A stretch of DNA of 64,000 nucleotides from the NCBI RefSeq assembly GCF_003691585.1, contig NZ_CP033169.1, positions 2,418,001 to 2,482,000 on the forward strand, given 5' to 3'. This document shows, one piece after another, positions 9,647-19,149 of this stretch. The notes beneath the pieces are model-generated. The model ran no database searches. It saw nothing but the letters and a program-made list of their open reading frames with translations, and had not been told where the DNA came from. This stretch comes from Biomaibacter acetigenes (lineage in GTDB: Bacteria > Bacillota > Thermosediminibacteria > Thermosediminibacterales > Tepidanaerobacteraceae). How positions within the stretch are numbered: position 1 is the first letter of the stretch; each line of letters opens with the position of its first letter. Made by a program: the position numbers and the translations under genes.

Positions 9647-10531
9647 TTATGCTGCACTATCCAGATCGCACATTTCCAACAGTGCCGGGACATTTTCCTC
9701 GGCACCTATGGCCATGATGTGGATACCGTCGCACAGTTTTTGCTGCCTTACTTCATTTATAAATTCGGCAGCTATTTTTAAGCCTTCCTTCACTCTATCC
9801 TGAGATTTCCTGAGCCTTTCGATGATCTCATCTGGCACGAATATGCCTGGCACGTTTTTGTTCATGTAATTGGCCATTCCCGGGGATTTCAAGGGAATCA
9901 CTCCTACCAATATTTTGGCATCTATATCCCCCATCGCAGTTATAAATTTTTTAAAAAGTTCTATATCGAATACCGCCTGGGTTTGAAAGAATCGGGCTCC
10001 GACCTGGATTTTTTTCTTCATCTTTAACAACTGAAGTTCCATGGGGTCGTAAACCGGTGTGACACTGGCCCCCAGGTAAAAATCCGGTGTCCCCGCAAGG
10101 TCGTTTCCCGCCAGGTCTTTGCCACCCATGAGGGTTCTGGCTACCTGAAGGATATTGACGGAATCCATCTCAAAAACTCCCTTGGCCTGAGGGTTGTCAC
10201 CAAAGGAAGGGTGGTCTCCTGTTAATGCCAGTACATTTTTGATTCCAAGGGCGCTGGCTGAAAGCAGTTCCCCCTGGATGGCAATGCGGTTTCTATCCCT
10301 GCCGGTTATCTGCATCACCGGCTCAAGGCCTTCTTCCACCAGGATTGCAGCCGCACCCAGGGAAGAAGCCCGGACAACCGCGCTCTGAAAATCTGTGACA
10401 TTTACCGCATCAACCATGCCCTTAACTGCCAGGGCACATTCTTTAAATCTTTTAAAATCTGTCCCCTTGGGCGGAGCCATTTCCGTGGTAACGGCAAAGC
10501 CGCCACTTTCAAGCTTTTGTTTAAGACCCAT
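9647..10531 (-). CDS. metF: 5,10-methylenetetrahydrofolate reductase, MetF subunit
   Basis: Reduces methylene-THF to methyl-THF, the last step of the methyl branch before AcsE. 294 aa TIM-barrel flavoprotein with the conserved TEMAPPKG start region and ALTGDHPS segment. The start at 10531 is chosen because GGGAGGAAGAACT precedes it; an in-frame start at 10546 is too close to that site. It follows metV with a 19-nt gap. In acetogens MetF works with the iron-sulfur subunit MetV, which is present here; no RnfC2 homologue is adjacent. Confidence 0.95.
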   Translation of the reverse strand: MGLKQKLESGGFAVTTEMAPPKGTDFKRFKECALAVKGMVDAVNVTDFQSAVVRASSLGAAAILVEEGLEPVMQITGRDRNRIAIQGELLSASALGIKNVLALTGDHPSFGDNPQAKGVFEMDSVNILQVARTLMGGKDLAGNDLAGTPDFYLGASVTPVYDPMELQLLKMKKKIQVGARFFQTQAVFDIELFKKFITAMGDIDAKILVGVIPLKSPGMANYMNKNVPGIFVPDEIIERLRKSQDRVKEGLKIAAEFINEVRQQKLCDGIHIMAIGAEENVPALLEMCDLDSAA

Positions 10532-10550
10532 AGTTCTTCCTCCCATCCAA

Positions 10551-11198
10551 CTATTTACCCACCGTTACCCTCCTGGGATTTGAAGCTTTGCTGTAATCCT
10601 TGGGGCTTTTTATTTCCATGAACTGATCGAGCTCATTTAATTCCTTCAATCTCTTGTATATCAGGACCCATGCACAGTCGTTTTCGGGATTGACCTCGCA
10701 CTTGCCGTTTCTTGAACCGCCGCAAGGGCCGTTTAAAAGACTCTTGGCGCAGCGGGTTATGGGGCAGATGCCGGCGGTCCAGCCCAGCTCACACTGGCCG
10801 CAGGCCCGGCATGCCTCGCTGAAATGCCCTATCCTCTCCACTTCCCCTATGAACATGGTGTCATTGGCGGGATATACCGGAACATTTACCAGGCCGGCCA
10901 CAGTCTGGGCTCCATCGCCGCAGGCCATGCACAGTATGGCATCCGATGAATCCAATACCTGTTTTTGTTTTTTTAGGGTGGCCCGGGCTTGAAGTTTGTT
11001 ACACGATGGGTCCAGTACTGCATATCCCGTGACCTGCTTGCCTTCCTCCAGGAGTTTTTGTTCCATGGCCAGAATCTCTTTTTCGCCGCCGGTCATGCAG
11101 GAGGTGGCACAGAGGCTGCAGCCCGTTATGAATATGTTTTTTTTGCCTTCTAAAAACTGAAGTATTTCCGAAAACGGTTTTGGCTGTGTTATGACCAT
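10551..11198 (-). CDS. metV: Methylenetetrahydrofolate reductase iron-sulfur subunit MetV
   Basis: Electron-transfer/zinc partner of MetF. 215 aa with many cysteines: an N-terminal GCSLCATSC motif, a central CMACG, and a C-terminal cluster ACRACGQC...CPITRC...GPCGG of the MetF C-terminal-domain family. ATG with an AGGGATATTTAA leader. Gene order folD-metV-metF is the usual acetogen order. Confidence 0.93.
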   Translation of the reverse strand: MVITQPKPFSEILQFLEGKKNIFITGCSLCATSCMTGGEKEILAMEQKLLEEGKQVTGYAVLDPSCNKLQARATLKKQKQVLDSSDAILCMACGDGAQTVAGLVNVPVYPANDTMFIGEVERIGHFSEACRACGQCELGWTAGICPITRCAKSLLNGPCGGSRNGKCEVNPENDCAWVLIYKRLKELNELDQFMEIKSPKDYSKASNPRRVTVGK

Positions 11199-11226
11199 TT
11201 AAATATCCCTCTTTTTCAGGAACCCT

Positions 11227-12081
11227 CTACAGGTTCTTTTGTATTTTACAGGCATCTATCACATGCTTTGCCAGAATGGTGGAGGTAACTGCGCCTACAC
11301 CTCCCGGCACCGGTGTAATCATGCCGGCCACCTGACTTATTTCATCAAAATCCACATCGCCGCACATCCTGCCGTTTTCATCGAAGTTTATGCCCACATC
11401 GATGACCACGGCACCTTCTTTTACCATATTTCTTTTGACCATTTTGGCCTTACCTGCAGCTGCTATCAATATCTCCGCCCTGCCGGCCTCTTCGGCAAGA
11501 TTTAAAGTCTTAGTATGGCACACGGTAATGGTGGCATTTTCCTTAAGAAGCATCATGGCCAGAGGTCTTCCCACCACCATGCTCCTGCCTATGATTACAG
11601 CCTTCTTGCCCCTGGGGTCTATGCCATAATGATGCAATATTTCCATTACCGCCGAAGGGGTACACGGAGCAAAGCCCCCTTCCTCGCCACTCATGACTTT
11701 GCTCAAATTTACAGGGCTGAAGCAGTCCACATCTTTAGCCGGGTATATTTCGTATTTGACCACATTTTCAGAAATCTGGGGAGGTAACGGCCTCATTATC
11801 ATGATGCCGTTTACTTTCTCATCGTCATTGAGCTTCTGTATGACATCCACGAACTTGTCCTGGCCCAAGTCTTTCGGGAGCTCTCTAACATTACACTCGA
11901 TGCCTATCTCACTGCATCTTTTGACAGCCCCCTTAATATAGGCGGCAGAATCCGGCCGATCACCAACTATAACAATGGTAAGATTGGGAGTGATATTCTT
12001 TTTATGGAATTCTTCCATTTCTTGCTTGAGCCTTTGCTTTAAGGCATCTGCCACTTCTTTGCCCTTTAAAATTTTTTCCAC
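11227..12081 (-). CDS. folD: Bifunctional methylene-THF dehydrogenase/methenyl-THF cyclohydrolase
   Basis: Interconverts methenyl- and methylene-THF with NAD(P)H and can also hydrolyse methenyl-THF. 284 aa from the GTG at 12081. GGGAGG lies seven bases before that GTG, whereas the in-frame ATG at 12102 overlaps the ribosome site and is unlikely. The family motifs YIKGAVKRC, the catalytic-region lysine segment and GRSMVVGRPLAMM are present, as is the C-terminal TPVPGGVGAVT. A separate cyclohydrolase (fchA) lies immediately upstream. Confidence 0.95.
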   Translation of the reverse strand: MEKILKGKEVADALKQRLKQEMEEFHKKNITPNLTIVIVGDRPDSAAYIKGAVKRCSEIGIECNVRELPKDLGQDKFVDVIQKLNDDEKVNGIMIMRPLPPQISENVVKYEIYPAKDVDCFSPVNLSKVMSGEEGGFAPCTPSAVMEILHHYGIDPRGKKAVIIGRSMVVGRPLAMMLLKENATITVCHTKTLNLAEEAGRAEILIAAAGKAKMVKRNMVKEGAVVIDVGINFDENGRMCGDVDFDEISQVAGMITPVPGGVGAVTSTILAKHVIDACKIQKNL

Positions 12082-12130
12082 TTTAAAGCCTCCCTTTTTC
12101 AAACTTTTGGTGACTATTCGGCAGTGCAGC

Positions 12131-12760
12131 TTATACTTTTAGTTTTTGTTCAACTATCTTGTTCGTTTCGTCGGCTATTTCAATACTCTGTTTTACCAGA
12201 AGTTCCATTTCTTCAGATGTCTTTTTTACAAAATCCTTATCAGTAATTCCGTTTAAATTTATAAGCACATTCAGTCTGCCGCTCAAAAGCGCAGCCTTTA
12301 AACAATATGTTCCCACTCCCACATCGCTTATGGCCAGTTTAGAACCGATATCCGCCAGCCTTCTCTGCAACTTAATGGCCTCGCTGGCACTTTTCATAAT
12401 GTCAAGGGGCACGGAGCATGCCTTTTTCAAGGCCTTCTGCATGGCTTCTTCTTTTTGCTTTTTCTGTTCTTCAGTCTCTTTCGGCATCTTATATGCGGCA
12501 GCAACGTCTTTAAACACCTCCGCATCTTCATCTACCAGTTTCAGGAGATGGTCCTGAAGGTTCCTGGCCTTTTCCATTATTTCATAAACTTCTTTTTCCG
12601 CATCTTTATATTTTTCTTTGCCCACGGTGAGGTTTCCCACCATATTCCCCAGGGCCATGCCAACTGCTCCCATCAGAGCGGCCGCCCCTCCACCGCCGGG
12701 CACCGGCTCTTTGGATGCCAGCACTTCAATAAATTCTTCACATGATTTTTTTATTAACAT
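12131..12760 (-). CDS. fchA: Methenyl-THF cyclohydrolase (FchA family)
   Basis: Converts formyl-THF to methenyl-THF in the methyl branch. 209 aa, all-alpha cyclodeaminase/cyclohydrolase family, with the N-terminal PVPGGGGAAALMGA motif and the GNMVGNLTVGK segment. ATG with AGAGGTGGGTAT upstream. Having both FchA and FolD is typical for acetogens, where FchA carries the cyclohydrolase flux. Confidence 0.95.
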   Translation of the reverse strand: MLIKKSCEEFIEVLASKEPVPGGGGAAALMGAVGMALGNMVGNLTVGKEKYKDAEKEVYEIMEKARNLQDHLLKLVDEDAEVFKDVAAAYKMPKETEEQKKQKEEAMQKALKKACSVPLDIMKSASEAIKLQRRLADIGSKLAISDVGVGTYCLKAALLSGRLNVLINLNGITDKDFVKKTSEEMELLVKQSIEIADETNKIVEQKLKV

Positions 12761-12788
12761 ATACCCACCTCTTTCCGGGGTTGATTAC

Positions 12789-14468
12789 TTAGAACAAGCC
12801 GGTTATGCGGCCGTTTGCATCTACATCTATGTTTTCTGCCGCAGGTTTTTTGGGAAGTCCCGGCATGGTCATTATCTCGCCGGTGAGAGCCACCACAAAG
12901 CCTGCTCCTGCGGAGAGCTTTACATTTCTCACATTTATCTTAAACCCGGTTGGTCTACCAAGTTTAGAAGGATCATCGCTGAGAGAATACTGAGTTTTTG
13001 CTATGCATACCGGAAGGTTTTTAAACCCGAGGTTTTCAAGATTCCTGATTTCTTTCATGGCAGCCGGCGCAAATTCTACCCCGTCGGCACCATATATTTC
13101 CCTGGCAATAGTTTCTATTTTTTCTGCGATACCAATTTTAAGATTATAGACTGGTTTGTATTTGTTTTCACCCTCATCGATGAGGCGCAGAACTTCTTTT
13201 GCCAGTTCAATACCGCCGTCTCGGCCTTTGGCCCAGACTTCGGACAGCACCGATTTTACACCATAGCGGCCGCATTCTTCTTCGATGAGTTTGAGCTCCT
13301 TTTCCGTATCCATCGGGAACCGGTTGATGGCCACTACTGCCGGCAGACCAAATTTTACCGTAATGTTCTCCACATGCTTTAAAAGATTAGGTACGCCTTT
13401 CTTCAATGCTTCAAGATTCTCCACATTCAGGTCTTCTTTTTTGACCCCGCCATTATATTTTAAGGCTCTGACCGTGGCTACAATGACTACCGCATCAGGC
13501 TTTATTCCGGCAGCTCTGCATTTTATGTCCAGGAATTTTTCTGCCCCCAGGTCTGCGCCGAAGCCTGCCTCGGTGACCACATAATCTGCGAGTTTCAAGG
13601 CCATCTTTGTGGCCATTATGCTGTTGCAGCCATGGGCTATATTGGCAAAGGGGCCGCCGTGTACAAAGGCGGGAGTACCCTCCAGAGTCTGGACCAGGTT
13701 GGGCTTTAAGGCATCCTTGAGTAGAGCAGCCATGGCCCCCTGGGCCTTCAGGTCTCCTGCTGTAACGGGTTTGCCATCGCAAGTATAGCCTACGATGATC
13801 CTGGCCAGCCTATTTTTTAAGTCTTCCAGGTCCTTGGCCAGGCAGAATATGGCCATGACCTCCGATGCCACGGTTATGTCATATCCATCCTCCCTGGGTG
13901 TTCCATTGGCCTTTCCTCCAAGGCCGTCTACGATGAATCGGAGCTGTCTGTCATTCATGTCCACACATCTCTTCCAGGTAATGCGGCGCGGGTCAATGCC
14001 CAGTTGATTCCCCTGATATATGTGGTTGTCTATCATGGCTGCCAGGAGATTATTGGCAGCACCGATGGCGTGAAAGTCGCCGGTAAAGTGAAGGTTTATG
14101 TCTTCCATGGGAATTACCTGAGCATATCCTCCGCCTGCCGCCCCGCCCTTTATTCCGAAGACCGGCCCCAGTGAAGGTTCTCTCAGGGCTATGGCGACCT
14201 TTTTCCCGAGCTTTTTGAGGGCATCTCCCAGACCTACGGTGGTGGTAGTCTTGCCTTCTCCGGCGGGTGTGGGGTTTATGGCGGTGGTCAAAACGAGCTT
14301 TCCATCCTTTTTGTCCCCATATTTTTTTAGCAGGTTATAATCCACCTTGGCCTTATACTTACCGTAGTATTCGATATCATCTTCCGTAAGGCCCAGTTTG
14401 CCAGCAATATCCCGGATGTGTTCCGGTTGTGCTTCCTGTGCGATTTCAATATCGCTTTTGTAGTTCAT
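12789..14468 (-). CDS. fhs: Formate-tetrahydrofolate ligase
   Basis: ATP-dependent activation of formate to 10-formyl-THF, the entry of formate into the methyl branch. 559 aa, the expected length. P-loop [12 protein letters not shown] near residue 65 and the conserved [19 protein letters not shown] block. The start at 14468 ([11 protein letters not shown]) follows GGGGGAACTTTTT; the longer frame to 14540 has no ribosome site. It is placed directly after cooC and before fchA. Confidence 0.97.
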   Translation of the reverse strand: MNYKSDIEIAQEAQPEHIRDIAGKLGLTEDDIEYYGKYKAKVDYNLLKKYGDKKDGKLVLTTAINPTPAGEGKTTTTVGLGDALKKLGKKVAIALREPSLGPVFGIKGGAAGGGYAQVIPMEDINLHFTGDFHAIGAANNLLAAMIDNHIYQGNQLGIDPRRITWKRCVDMNDRQLRFIVDGLGGKANGTPREDGYDITVASEVMAIFCLAKDLEDLKNRLARIIVGYTCDGKPVTAGDLKAQGAMAALLKDALKPNLVQTLEGTPAFVHGGPFANIAHGCNSIMATKMALKLADYVVTEAGFGADLGAEKFLDIKCRAAGIKPDAVVIVATVRALKYNGGVKKEDLNVENLEALKKGVPNLLKHVENITVKFGLPAVVAINRFPMDTEKELKLIEEECGRYGVKSVLSEVWAKGRDGGIELAKEVLRLIDEGENKYKPVYNLKIGIAEKIETIAREIYGADGVEFAPAAMKEIRNLENLGFKNLPVCIAKTQYSLSDDPSKLGRPTGFKINVRNVKLSAGAGFVVALTGEIMTMPGLPKKPAAENIDVDANGRITGLF

Positions 14469-14546
14469 AAAAAGTTCCCCCTTAAGTATAATTTGATTCC
14501 AGCGCAAAAGTCGCTTTCGGTGGTTGTGACGGCCCGGCACCTCTGC

Positions 14547-15332
14547 TCATCCACATGTTCTTAATCTCGACTCCAGCTCTTCTTTTATTTTTTTTATCTC
14601 ACGGACCTTTTTACTGCTCTGCTCATAAGGTGAAACTCCCAACCTATCGGCACAAACGACATCCTCATCATATGACATGAATCCCAGTACCGGTATCTCG
14701 CCGCAGGAACCTATTATGAAATCTTTTTCTTCCTGGTTCTTTATTTTGTTGCCCACGGCGAATACCGTCTCAACGCCAATGTCACTTGCAAGCTTTTTTA
14801 CGGCCTTTAGCGTTTGGATGCTTCTTTTTCCAGGCTCCACTACTACTACAAAGGCATCTACCGTCTGGGCGGTGGCCCTCCCCAAGTGTTCTATCCCAGC
14901 TTCCATATCTAATATCAAAATTTCATTGGTGCTGAGCAGTAAATGGCTCATGAGGGCTTTTAAAAAGGCGTGTTCCGGGCAAATGCACCCCATACCACCT
15001 TCTTTTACCGTGCCCATTACCAGAAGTTTCACCCCATTATGGGTTACGCAGTATTTTTCAGGAATATCGTCAACTCTGGGATTTAATTTGAACATCTGAC
15101 CGATGACACCGGGGATCGCCTCGGTCCTTTGAGCTATCAAGTCCTTCATCTCTGAAAGGGGCACAATCCTATCTACCACTTTATCTGGAAATCCAAGGGC
15201 TGATGCCAGGTTGGAATCGGGGTCTGCATCCACAGCCAGCACTTTGTAGCCACCTGCTGCATATATTCTCGCAAGGATTCCTGCCAGCGTAGTTTTGCCC
15301 ACGCCGCCCTTGCCGGTAACGGCAATCTTCAT
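14547..15332 (-). CDS. cooC: CODH nickel-insertion accessory ATPase
   Basis: P-loop ATPase for nickel insertion into the C-cluster of CooS. 261 aa from the ATG at 15332, which has AAAGGATG upstream. Deviant Walker A GKGGVGKTT at residues 7-15, DADPDSN motif, and the CooC CxC metal-binding motif (GMGCICPEH). Immediately downstream of cooS (68-nt gap), which identifies its client. It is a paralogue of the 7.4-kb gene. Confidence 0.94.
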   Translation of the reverse strand: MKIAVTGKGGVGKTTLAGILARIYAAGGYKVLAVDADPDSNLASALGFPDKVVDRIVPLSEMKDLIAQRTEAIPGVIGQMFKLNPRVDDIPEKYCVTHNGVKLLVMGTVKEGGMGCICPEHAFLKALMSHLLLSTNEILILDMEAGIEHLGRATAQTVDAFVVVVEPGKRSIQTLKAVKKLASDIGVETVFAVGNKIKNQEEKDFIIGSCGEIPVLGFMSYDEDVVCADRLGVSPYEQSSKKVREIKKIKEELESRLRTCG

Positions 15333-15400
15333 GAAACCACATCCTTTTAGATAACCCAGACTCACTCCAGACAAATTCAAGCTCCATAATGATGAGTGTA

Positions 15401-17293
15401 TTAAATTTGTAGTGCTTTCCTTTTATTTTCAATATGATTTATTATCTTCCCGGCGGCTTTTAAGGCGTCTGGCTCTATATCAAATCTTCCTCCATAAATA
15501 TCTTCCATATCGGAAGTCAGATATTTGGTAAGATTTTCAGAACCGGTAACTTGTGGCGATACTCCCAGCACTACGTAAATCCCCGATGCTACGGCATATG
15601 TCCCTATGGACAGTGCTTTTTCAGACATCCACTCGGGAGCCGCAGCAGCTATCGGAAGATCTTTAATATCCACATCCATGTAATTTGCCACCATGGAAAC
15701 TAGATGTAATATCCTGCTTATATCAACGCAAGAACCCATGTGGAGCACCGGCGGTATTTTTAAAAGCCCACAGGCGGTGGCAAGACCTTTGCCGGCAAGC
15801 TTTACGGCATCATCGCTCATGAGGCCGGCTTTTATACAGGCATGGGCACCGCATCCGGTGGTCACCACGAGAACATCATTTTTTATAAGTTCTCTGGCAA
15901 GTTCCACATGACACTTATCATAAGGCACCCGATGGTTATTGCATCCCACTATGGCTGCTGCGCCCCGCACTACACCAGACTTTATGGCATCGACAAGGGG
16001 TTTGACTGTGCCCGAAGGATGTGCAAAGGTGTTCGTCACACCATCCAGTGTTTTAATAATGGCTTCCACACTGTAGCCTACTTTGCCCTTTGATTTTTCT
16101 TTAGGTATGAGCAAATTGCCGGTCCTGTTTTTGAAATTTATGACAGCTTCCTGAACGATTTTTTTAGCACACTCTATGGATTTTATTTCATCAAATTCTA
16201 TATGAATGGCTCCGGGTATTTTAGCTTTGCAAGATGTGGTTATGAGTTTGGTATGATAGCATTTTGCTAATTGTGATAGGGATGGCATGATGCACTGCAC
16301 GTCCACCACCATGGCCTCCACTGCCCCTGTCACTATAGCCAGTTCCTGTTGAAAGAAATTGCCTGCCATGGGAATGCCGTGCCTCATGGATATTTCATTG
16401 CCTGTGCAACACATGCCCACAAGGTTTATACTTTCAGCCCCTTGTTTTTTCGCCATTTCGATCATCTCAGGGTCATTTACCGCGATGACCATGGCTTCCG
16501 ATAGTGTGGGTTCATGACCGTGAATCACTATGTTAACGGAGTCTTCTTTTAAGACTCCCAGGTTTGCTTCAACTTCATGGGGTGCGGGGGTCCCGAACAA
16601 TATGTCCGAAAGCTCAGTGCCTATCATGGAGCCTCCCCAGCCATCGCTCAAGGCAGCCCTCACCGCTGCATTCATTATGTTTCTATAATCTGCATCACAA
16701 CCCATATGAGTCGAATGAAGCACCTCTACTATCTCTCTGTCAATAGCCCGGGGGACTACATTCATACTTTCCCATATATCCTTTCTCTTTTTGGGAGCCC
16801 TTTCAACGAACCGGAGATGACCAAAAGGCTTCCCGAATTCATCTAGAGCCGTTTTTGCAACCTTTGCCACTAGATTTTCGGTATCGTCATCGCAACTTTT
16901 TATTCCCCATTCTTCAGCCAGTAACTTCAGTTTTTCTTTATCTTTTATCGGTCTTTTTTGCTTTACGAAATTTAACAGAGCTTCAGCAATATCCCTTCCA
17001 TGGTCGGAATGGGCTGCGGAACCCGCTGCAATGGACCTGGCAAGATTCCTGGCGGCCATGGTATCTTCCGTGGCACCGCATACACCTTTTTTAGGACCAT
17101 CAGGGGATATCTTCACTATGCGGCAGGGCCCCATGGAACAGTTGGTGCAGCAAACTCCCATCTCCCCGAAACCACACTGGGGCTGCATGGCCAGGGCTCT
17201 ACCCCAAACCGTTTCCACCTTATCGTCTTTTGCTTTTTTTAGGAGTAGATTTAAAGCTTGCTCACAGCCGTTACACTGTTTATTATCTTGCAT
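15401..17293 (-). CDS. cooS: Carbon monoxide dehydrogenase, Ni-Fe catalytic subunit
   Basis: Reduces CO2 to CO (or oxidises CO) at the Ni-Fe C-cluster, supplying the carbonyl group to AcsB; acsA in acetogen nomenclature. About 630 aa. N-terminal B/D-cluster cysteines (CGFGEMGVCCTNC and following), and C-cluster ligand motifs HGHEPTLSE, CCTGNE, VDVQC, GCNNH, GCGAHAC and MGSCVDISR. Start taken at the ATG at 17293, eight bases after AAAGGG; an in-frame GTG at 17302 is the alternative. It follows the HycB-like ferredoxin by 22 nt, so that ferredoxin may also carry its electrons. Confidence 0.96.
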   Translation of the reverse strand: MQDNKQCNGCEQALNLLLKKAKDDKVETVWGRALAMQPQCGFGEMGVCCTNCSMGPCRIVKISPDGPKKGVCGATEDTMAARNLARSIAAGSAAHSDHGRDIAEALLNFVKQKRPIKDKEKLKLLAEEWGIKSCDDDTENLVAKVAKTALDEFGKPFGHLRFVERAPKKRKDIWESMNVVPRAIDREIVEVLHSTHMGCDADYRNIMNAAVRAALSDGWGGSMIGTELSDILFGTPAPHEVEANLGVLKEDSVNIVIHGHEPTLSEAMVIAVNDPEMIEMAKKQGAESINLVGMCCTGNEISMRHGIPMAGNFFQQELAIVTGAVEAMVVDVQCIMPSLSQLAKCYHTKLITTSCKAKIPGAIHIEFDEIKSIECAKKIVQEAVINFKNRTGNLLIPKEKSKGKVGYSVEAIIKTLDGVTNTFAHPSGTVKPLVDAIKSGVVRGAAAIVGCNNHRVPYDKCHVELARELIKNDVLVVTTGCGAHACIKAGLMSDDAVKLAGKGLATACGLLKIPPVLHMGSCVDISRILHLVSMVANYMDVDIKDLPIAAAAPEWMSEKALSIGTYAVASGIYVVLGVSPQVTGSENLTKYLTSDMEDIYGGRFDIEPDALKAAGKIINHIENKRKALQI

Positions 17294-17315
17294 CAAAATC
17301 ACCCTTTATTTGGAA

Positions 17316-17732
17316 TTATACGGCTTTTACTTTCAAGGCTTTGGTAGGACAGGCCCTGGCGCAAAGAGGTTCATCGGATTCAGCGCATCTGTCACACAGT
17401 GTCGGAAAAGGTCCCAGCACTATGGCTCCGAAGGGGCATGCCTCCTTGCAAAGTCCGCATCCGGTGCACGTTAAATAATTAACTTTCACCGTGCCATTTT
17501 CTTCTTTTGACAGAGACTTTGTAGGGCAACTGTCTATGCATTTTGGATTTTGACATAACTTGCATTGTTCCAGTTTGATCTTTCCGCTTACCTTTTTTAT
17601 TCTTATACGAGAAATTTTATTTTCTTTTATGGCGCCTATGATACTATTGACCCTGGAGTGGGCCGCTGCGCATGCAAGTTCACAGGTCTTGCACCCCAGG
17701 CATAGATCCCTGTCAAAGGAAATCTTCACCAT
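17316..17732 (-). CDS. Four-cluster [4Fe-4S] ferredoxin, HycB/CooF-like
   Basis: 138-aa electron-transfer protein with sixteen cysteines in four groups: CLGCKTCELAC, CKLCQNPKCIDSC, CTGCGLCKEAC and CDRCAESDEPLCARAC. It should therefore bind four [4Fe-4S] clusters, as in the HycB subunits of formate-hydrogen enzymes and in CooF. It sits between hydA2 and cooS and has its own strong promoter at 17.8 kb. It may link formate dehydrogenase to the hydrogenase (HDCR-type), deliver electrons to CooS, or do both. The sequence alone does not decide. Confidence 0.88.
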   Translation of the reverse strand: MVKISFDRDLCLGCKTCELACAAAHSRVNSIIGAIKENKISRIRIKKVSGKIKLEQCKLCQNPKCIDSCPTKSLSKEENGTVKVNYLTCTGCGLCKEACPFGAIVLGPFPTLCDRCAESDEPLCARACPTKALKVKAV

Positions 17733-17794
17733 AAAATCACTTCCTTATATATAATGTATTCCTCCATGTTATTATTTTCACAATCTCTGTTTCG

Positions 17795-17823
17795 ATAATA
17801 CTACTTTGTTATTTTTTTGTCAA
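17795..17823 (-). promoter_or_regulatory. Sigma-A promoter for the ferredoxin-cooS-acs transcription unit
   Basis: TTGACA (17818-17823) and TATTAT (17795-17800) on the minus strand with an exact 17-bp spacer. It lies in the 118-bp gap after hydA2, so the cooS part of the cluster can be transcribed independently. Nineteen bases from just before the -35 into the spacer are identical to the promoter at 21.43 kb. Confidence 0.8.
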
Positions 17824-17850
17824 TATAGCTTAAAAAAATAATGATGATTT

Positions 17851-19149
17851 TCATTTTTTACCATCTAATGTAGATGCTGAACCGTACGTTGTATGCAATA
17901 GATGGTGGGACATTTCACCCAGTGGCTTACCCAGGAAATCTTCATATATGAGCTTTATCTGGGGATTGTCATTAGATTTCCTTTTAGCAAGGCCCAGTTC
18001 ATAATAGTAAATGGATTTCATGCGTTCTTTTATGACCTTATCCCTCACTGATTTTTTGGGGATGTTGGGTTGCCCTCCTCCACCTATACAGCCTTCGGGG
18101 CATGTCATGACCTCAATGAAATGATAGTTAAGCCTGCCTCCCCTGAGGCTGTCCAGTAAAGGCTTTATTTTTTCAAGGCCGTGCACTACAGCTACTTTTA
18201 ATTTTATTCCTCCGGCTTCCACTTCGGCTTCTCTAAAACTGGATATTCCCCTTACATCATAGAAGGATAACTTTTTGAGAGGTTTTCCATCTAGCACTTC
18301 ACAGGCTGTACGAAGGGCAGCTTCCATGACACCACCGGTGGCTCCGAAAATGACGCCGGCTCCGGTATACTCCCCAAAGGGTGTATCGAAATCCTCTTCT
18401 ACAAGCTGTGATATGTCTATATGCTTCTTTCGGAGCAATTCCGCAAGGTCTCGGGTAGTGAGGACCGCATCCACATTTTTATATCCGTCACATATCATCT
18501 CGGGCCTTGTTATCTCATATTTCTTGGCGGTACAGGGCATGACAGATACCATGTATATCCTGGCTGGATTAATGCCCTCCTTTTTAGCTATATATGATTT
18601 CACCACGGCTCCAAACATCTGCTGGGGGGATTTACAGGTAGAAAGGTATCCAAGAAGGTCAGGATAATTTTTTTCCATGTAGAGCACCCAGGCCGGGCAG
18701 CAGGAGGTAAACATGGGGAAGGTGCCTCCATCTTTTACGCGCTTCAAGAGTTCATGTCCTTCTTCCATGATGGTGAGATCGGCAGCAAAACAGGTATCAT
18801 AAACTCTATCAAACCCCAGTTTTCTTAGGGCAGCCGCCATCCTGCCCGGCACGATGGAGCCGGAATCCATGCCGAATTCCTCGCCCAGGGTTACTCTTAC
18901 GGCAGGTGCACCTTGCACCACTGTTATGGTATTCTTATCCTCTACAGCTTTTTGTACTTCTTCAATACAATTTATATCTTTTGCTGCCCGGGCAGGACAT
19001 GTCACCACACATTGGCCGCAGTTGACGCATTTTTTTGTATCTATGAAATGAGGAATAAGCGGTTCTCCGGTGCAGGCATTTACCTTGCAAACCTGGGAAC
19101 ACAGGGTGCATCCTTTGCAATTTTGTTCATCAATATTTACTACTTGCAT
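17851..19149 (-). CDS. [FeFe]-hydrogenase, HydA2-type (HDCR-like)
   Basis: 432-aa monomer-type [FeFe]-hydrogenase. N-terminal 2x[4Fe-4S] domain (CKGCTLCSQVC and CVNCGQCVVTC), then the H-cluster domain with L1 TSCCPAW, L2 MPCTAKKYE and L3 MTCPEGCIGGGGQP, all intact. ATG at 19149 follows GGAGGAGGGCCGTTC. It overlaps the fdhF stop by 10 nt, which implies translational coupling and a shared complex. This size and neighbourhood match the hydrogenase subunit of hydrogen-dependent CO2 reductase in Acetobacterium and Thermoanaerobacter kivui. A stand-alone ferredoxin hydrogenase is the alternative. Confidence 0.9.
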   Translation of the reverse strand: MQVVNIDEQNCKGCTLCSQVCKVNACTGEPLIPHFIDTKKCVNCGQCVVTCPARAAKDINCIEEVQKAVEDKNTITVVQGAPAVRVTLGEEFGMDSGSIVPGRMAAALRKLGFDRVYDTCFAADLTIMEEGHELLKRVKDGGTFPMFTSCCPAWVLYMEKNYPDLLGYLSTCKSPQQMFGAVVKSYIAKKEGINPARIYMVSVMPCTAKKYEITRPEMICDGYKNVDAVLTTRDLAELLRKKHIDISQLVEEDFDTPFGEYTGAGVIFGATGGVMEAALRTACEVLDGKPLKKLSFYDVRGISSFREAEVEAGGIKLKVAVVHGLEKIKPLLDSLRGGRLNYHFIEVMTCPEGCIGGGGQPNIPKKSVRDKVIKERMKSIYYYELGLAKRKSNDNPQIKLIYEDFLGKPLGEMSHHLLHTTYGSASTLDGKK

